This document shows, piece by piece, positions 62,047-64,000 of a DNA stretch of 64,000 nucleotides. The stretch's first letter is position 1; every line of letters begins with the position of its first letter. Made by a program: the position numbers and the translations under genes. This stretch comes from Brachypodium distachyon (Eukaryota > Streptophyta > Magnoliopsida > Poales > Poaceae), in NCBI RefSeq assembly GCF_000005505.3, contig NC_016133.3, positions 43,489,237-43,553,236 on the forward strand, in the 5' to 3' direction. Under the pieces are notes generated by a model. That model had not been told where the DNA came from. It worked only from the letters and a program-made list of their open reading frames with translations, and ran no database searches.

Positions 62047-63505
62047 CTCGCGATCTCCGGCCTGGAGCTGGACTGGAGGCGCTTCCGCGGGCTGACGGCC
62101 TCGCTCTGTGGGGGGTGTGTGTGTGTGGGTGGCGTGAAAGACAGAGAGAGGGGAGTTCGTGTGACTTTGGCAACGTCGGGACGGTAATATACGAGTTTTT
62201 TTTTCCTTTTCTTTTTCATTGAGGGAATATACGAGCCCTGCTGTCTCGTGGAACCGGTCCTTGTGATTCTGTGGGCTGCGTCCGGCCTGACTGCCACGCT
62301 GGCCTGGCCCAAGGGCCCACATGGCCGTATTTTACTACTACCAGAGATCTTGGTTTTCTAAAAAAAAAAAAAACCCAGAGATCTTGGTTTTTCGATACAT
62401 CAGATTCAGACATGCTTCTCGTCCTCGTTTTTTTTTTCAAGAACGGGTCAAGATGCTACATACGGAGTATATGCTTGCGGTACACTCATAGACGGCGGTT
62501 CACTGTTTTTTTTTTGTTCACTGTTATACCGTCTGTTCTGGAAGAGCAGAACAAAAAAAGCCCGGAGCCAGGTACACTCGCGTGTACATGTAGCATTGAA
62601 CCTTGGTGCAGATCGTGGCGAGATTCCTGCACGTGAGGAGCCATGGCAGGCAGGCCAGCGGGGAGTGTGGCCCATTATCTTCAGACTTGGGCCCCTCATT
62701 AATATTATTTCTTTTTTGTGAATCTTGGAATTTCTTTCTGCGCGGAGAGCGAGAGAATCGTGTGGACAGGGAATCCGTTTCTTCTCGGTTCCGCTGGGCC
62801 GAACCGGTCGTTCTGGTCAACCGCCGCCGGCCTCTTCTGACGGGCCGCGGGCCTCTGAAACATCATGGCAAAAACGATAAGACCGTTTTAGGTTGCATTT
62901 GGCCCAGCTGCGCAGAAGTACAGGCTCAACTAGCGGATCTCTCGGCGAGCGCTTGCATGGAGTCGGCCCATGGACCTGCGGGTTAATCTGGCAGGTGAGC
63001 GACCCATTACAATCGACTGCCGCAGGCTGGACACGGGCCCCACTGTCCGACAGCAGTTAGAACGACTCGGGCCCAGTGGCCCACGGAGTCATGCGTAGGA
63101 GTAAAGACAAAGCGAAGAAAAAAAAGGAGGCTCAGGTCGCTGTACTGACTGCTCCCCCACCTCAAACCTCCGAGAGCGACGGACGGAGGAGAGGGACAGA
63201 GCTGCGCGCTCCCTCCCAACGCAATGGCCGCGCCGAGATCTCCGCGCCGCTGAGCAAACAGCCCCCCGCGCGCCTACTGGGTTGCTCACACGCTCGCTCG
63301 CCCGCCCGGCCGACCGCCGACACGGAGTTGCCGCCGCCGTCTGGATCTCTGCCCCGAAGGAGAGCAAATGCACAATTCCTGACGGAGGTTTTTGGTCGGT
63401 GGCTGTGAAGCTAGGCGCGGCGGACGGCGAGAGTGCCACAGGCGGGGGAAAGGTCTAGCGCCAGCAGCTCTGTAGTCTCTAGTCTCTACCCAGGGGGCAT
63501 TATTC
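62047..63505. promoter_or_regulatory. Shared upstream region of HMGS and NAP1 (head to head)
   Basis: The 1.46 kb between two divergent start codons holds both promoters. GT-rich (62117-62134) and poly-A/poly-T runs (62360-62372, 62428-62440, 62505-62517) occur. GC content rises towards NAP1 (63160-63480), in its presumed leader. No gene is supported inside. Confidence 0.5.
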
Positions 63506-64000
63506 ATGGCGCACGTCTCGTTCAAGGCCAAGGAGGCGGACAGCAGCGCGCCCAGGTGGGCGGAGTACCTTGCAGCCGACGCTTCCTCCTCCTCGCCGTC
63601 TCCCGCGACATCAGTGACCTGGAGGACCATGGGCATCGACGGGGCTCAAGCCTCCGCGGGCGGCGGCGGGCAGAAGCACCTGCAGATGGAGCCCGTGGTG
63701 CAGCTCACCAAGGTCGCCGAGGGGTTGCTGGCCAAGATGTACAGGCTCAACAGCGTCCTCGACTACCCAGATCCGAACGCGCACTCGTTCTCGGAAGCCT
63801 TCTGGAAAGCCGGCGTCATGCCGAATTTCCCCAAGGTCTGCATCACCTTGTCCAAGAAGTTTCCCGAGCATCCCAACAAGCTGCAGCTCGAAAAGGTGAA
63901 AAAAGATTTCGTTTGCTATGCCTGCGTATGGCATTGCCTTTCTCCGACCTGGAATTTTGCTTAATCTTAGGGGACTCTGCTTTGCAGGTGGATAAGTTTG
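63506..64000 (+). CDS. NAP1: NAP1 (SCAR/WAVE complex subunit), first exon and start of second
   Basis: Exon 1 (63506-63895, 130 codons) and the first 13 bases of exon 2 (63988-64000, coding VDKF) are within the window; the rest lies outside. The sequence PRWAEYLAADASS near the start, then VVQLTKVAEGLLAKMYRLNS, VLDYPDPNAHSFSEAFWKAG and LSKKFPEHPNKLQLEKVDKF, matches the N-terminus of plant NAP1 (Arabidopsis GNARLED/NAP1, the Nck-associated protein 1 homologue). In plants this large protein is part of the SCAR/WAVE complex that activates ARP2/3 for actin branching, affecting trichome and epidermal cell shape. The splice sites are AAG|GTGAAA and TTTGCAG|GTG, phase 0. ATG at 63506 precedes the conserved part, with no upstream in-frame ATG seen. 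Confidence 0.92.

Overview
This is a stretch of nuclear chromosome from a grass (Poaceae). The evidence is the gene content (plant HMG-CoA synthase, a NAP1 subunit of the SCAR/WAVE complex, a full-size PDR/ABCG transporter, a group I bZIP factor, a CC-NBS-LRR gene), plant GT-AG introns, GC-rich single-exon genes typical of grasses, and abundant Stowaway MITEs with CTCCCTCCGT termini. The MITE style would suit a pooid grass such as Brachypodium or its relatives, but I cannot fix the species. No organellar, bacterial or viral segment, rRNA, tRNA or CRISPR array was recognised.

Layout. 1-4.96 kb: decayed Ty3/gypsy element of the Tat type on the minus strand (RT, RNase H, a second RNase H, integrase), with an antisense coiled-coil ORF beyond pol. 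5.2-8.85 kb: an intact, intronless 1205-codon CC-NBS-LRR resistance-type gene (minus), with three diverged copies of a ~150 bp repeat upstream (8.97-10.32 kb). 10.7-21.1 kb: a nest of retroelements. It holds a 5'-truncated Ty1/copia element, a gypsy LTR with its polypurine tract, a 1354 bp solo copia LTR with near-perfect target duplication, a second partial gypsy LTR, and a coding-poor LTR element (335 bp LTRs, tRNA-Met primer site) in partial tandem arrangement.

22.3-22.75 kb: POLD4-like small subunit of DNA polymerase delta (minus). 23.1-24.84 kb: a SINE-like repeat and two abutting MITEs. 25.5-28.57 kb: a four-exon bZIP transcription factor gene (plus). 28.6-40.6 kb: largely intergenic, with MITEs, short tandem duplications and a possibly damaged PIR2-like/DUF3615 family gene (minus, 34.39 kb downwards). 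40.88-50.6 kb: a complete 22-exon PDR-type ABC transporter (plus). 51.2-51.8 kb: a single-exon hypothetical gene (minus). 55.0-57.1 kb: an intronless PLP-dependent, molybdenum-cofactor-sulfurase-like protein (plus). 57.8-62.05 kb: a 12-exon HMG-CoA synthase gene (minus). 63.5 kb to the end: first exons of NAP1 (plus), head to head with HMG-CoA synthase.

The genes are unrelated in function, as expected for plants: DNA replication (POLD4), transcription (bZIP), membrane export (PDR), isoprenoid precursor synthesis (HMGS), actin nucleation (NAP1) and immunity (NLR). Exon joins for HMGS, PDR, bZIP and NAP1 were worked out by hand from splice sites and reading phase; each keeps one open frame. No obviously new multi-gene system was found. 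The points most worth a second look are the partly tandem non-autonomous LTR element, the repeated block upstream of the NLR, the GC-rich core in a MITE, the POLD4 tail expansion, and the Asp in place of Glu in the Walker B of the first ABC domain.
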